63,947 nt of DNA from Lachnospiraceae bacterium (lineage in GTDB: Bacteria > Bacillota > Clostridia > Lachnospirales > Lachnospiraceae), in assembly GCA_017619635.1 (NCBI GenBank), contig JAFZRZ010000011.1:1-63947 (forward strand), read 5' to 3'. The notes below the pieces were generated by a model. The model was not told the origin of the DNA. It saw only the letters and a program-made list of their open reading frames with translations, and ran no database searches. This document shows, one piece after another, positions 63,121 to 63,947 of this stretch (position 1 is the first letter of the stretch; each line of letters opens with the position of its first letter). A program made the translations under genes and the position numbers.

Positions 63121-63947
63121 TTAGTTCTGACCCTTTTCAAGAGCAAGTGTTCTTGTTGTAAGATCACATACTTCAGAAGGTCCGTAGTACTGGATAGCAC
63201 CGGGATATGTGAATGCAGTCTTAACTGCCCACTCTTCTCTGTGTGCCTCGAAGTACTTGAACGGAGCACCGTCAAGTTCAACAAGTGCCTTACGGATAAC
63301 AGGCTTATCCTGACCGTTTCTTCTCTCGATGTTCATCATCTTTGTTATAGGCATACCACCTGCAACCCACTCTTCAGCAGGCTTTGAAAGATTTGAAACC
63401 TTTGAGAGGTATCCTGTGTAACCATACTGGATGAGCATGAATGCATTGTATCCAAGTGAGTAGCAGTAATCCGCATCGAAGTTTGAAGGGAATGCACATC
63501 TTCCTTCATAACCGAAGAAGTGATGCTGTGCTCCAAACTTACCCTTGTATGTTCCTGCTGCCTTTCTCTTTGCAAGCTCATTCTTAACCATCTCAGAGAA
63601 GAGCTTCTCAGACTCGATAAGAGAAACCTGAACGTTTCCGTGAGGATCTCTCTCAAGGAAGAGCTGCTGCTGAACGAACTGAGGAAGGATCTCAAATACG
63701 GCAAAGGACTCAGCGGTAAGACCGCTCTTGATAAAGTCATATTTTGCAGCCCAGTCGGGAAGAGCATTGAACTTCTCGGTCTTCTCGCCGGCCAGAAGCT
63801 CGTTGATCTCAGCGATGAGCTTGGAGAACACGGGAACGAACTCAACGATACCCTCGGGAATGATAGCCACACCGAAGTTCTCGCCGTTGTTGCCTCTGGT
63901 CTCTACAGAATCCGCAATGTAATCTGCGATAGCGGACAGAGACATCT
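63121..63947 (-). CDS. pfp: Pyrophosphate-dependent phosphofructokinase (partial, N-terminus beyond the window)
   Basis: The visible 275 codons are the C-terminal half of a long (about 550-residue) PPi-type fructose-6-phosphate 1-phosphotransferase: FGVAIIPEGIVEFVP, GYEGRCAFPSNFDADYCYSLGY and the ALVELDGAPFKYFEAHREEW tail. The enzyme is reversible and uses pyrophosphate in place of ATP, common in anaerobes. The ATG at 63945 is internal by length, and the reading frame is open to the right edge. A strong terminator follows the stop. Confidence 0.9.
   Translation of the reverse strand, partial: MSLSAIADYIADSVETRGNNGENFGVAIIPEGIVEFVPVFSKLIAEINELLAGEKTEKFNALPDWAAKYDFIKSGLTAESFAVFEILPQFVQQQLFLERDPHGNVQVSLIESEKLFSEMVKNELAKRKAAGTYKGKFGAQHHFFGYEGRCAFPSNFDADYCYSLGYNAFMLIQYGYTGYLSKVSNLSKPAEEWVAGGMPITKMMNIERRNGQDKPVIRKALVELDGAPFKYFEAHREEWAVKTAFTYPGAIQYYGPSEVCDLTTRTLALEKGQN

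Noticed and set aside
1..63947. CRISPR arrays, insertion sequences, tRNA or rRNA genes, prophage.
   Set aside because: No regular repeat-spacer pattern, transposase, integrase, tRNA-like cloverleaf or rRNA sequence was found on reading both strands.

Overview
The window reads as chromosomal DNA of a fibre-degrading, Gram-positive-type Clostridia, most likely Lachnospiraceae (Butyrivibrio, Pseudobutyrivibrio and relatives). This is inferred from moderate-to-low GC, the Firmicutes order pyrH-frr-uppS-cdsA-dxr-rseP and tig-clpP-clpX-engB, a PPi-type phosphofructokinase, a GH115 alpha-glucuronidase, a MurE with the meso-DAP motif, and many HD-GYP and hybrid-kinase genes. No tRNA, rRNA, CRISPR array, insertion sequence or prophage was seen, and no gene-free stretch exceeds 300 bases.

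Layout. 1-212: tail of a + strand gene and terminators. 213-7350 (-): NodB-type deacetylase, bactofilin, pyrH, frr, then uppS, cdsA, dxr, rseP (envelope and isoprenoid synthesis). 7487-10200: clpB with a structured leader. 10199-19452 (-): aldo/keto reductase, maf, GH115 and a 1491-residue tandem-Cache hybrid kinase. 19588-20913 (+): rarA. 20985-24774 (-): second hybrid kinase and a DXD glycosyltransferase. 24843-29722 (-): malic enzyme, murE, dapF, a trans-sulfuration PLP enzyme. 29924-31090 (+): membrane HD-GYP protein with an extracytoplasmic CBM2-like domain. 31210-38487 (-): sugar ABC permeases, HlyD-like adaptor, MacB-like protein, propeller/solute-binding lipoprotein. 38516-42383 (-): engB, clpX, clpP, tig. 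42466-48090 (-): glgP, malQ, an interrupted membrane-protein gene, a DJ-1/PfpI gene. 48188-53654: acyltransferase, thrH (+), SCP2-like protein, large secreted repeat protein. 53831-60259 (+): propeller/Y_Y_Y/HD-GYP protein broken by TGA, YfcC carrier, Na/Pi cotransporter. 60397-63945 (-): two small unknown proteins, AI-2E-family protein, NYN-LOTUS protein, PPi-phosphofructokinase cut by the window edge.

Themes. The window joins glycan use (GH115, sugar ABC genes, glgP/malQ) with several envelope receptors whose outside domains look suited to sensing sugars or small ligands. The most striking is the CBM2-like/HD-GYP protein, which keeps three aromatic residues where cellulose-binding CBM2 modules have theirs. 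It could link contact with plant cell wall to cyclic-di-GMP breakdown. The second HD-GYP gene has a propeller sensor of the kind found in Bacteroides polysaccharide sensors. The two genes share core promoter hexamers (TTGAAT, 17-base spacer, TAAAAT) and part of the initially transcribed sequence. Two genes carry a single in-frame stop (TAG at 43899-43901, TGA at 54287-54289).
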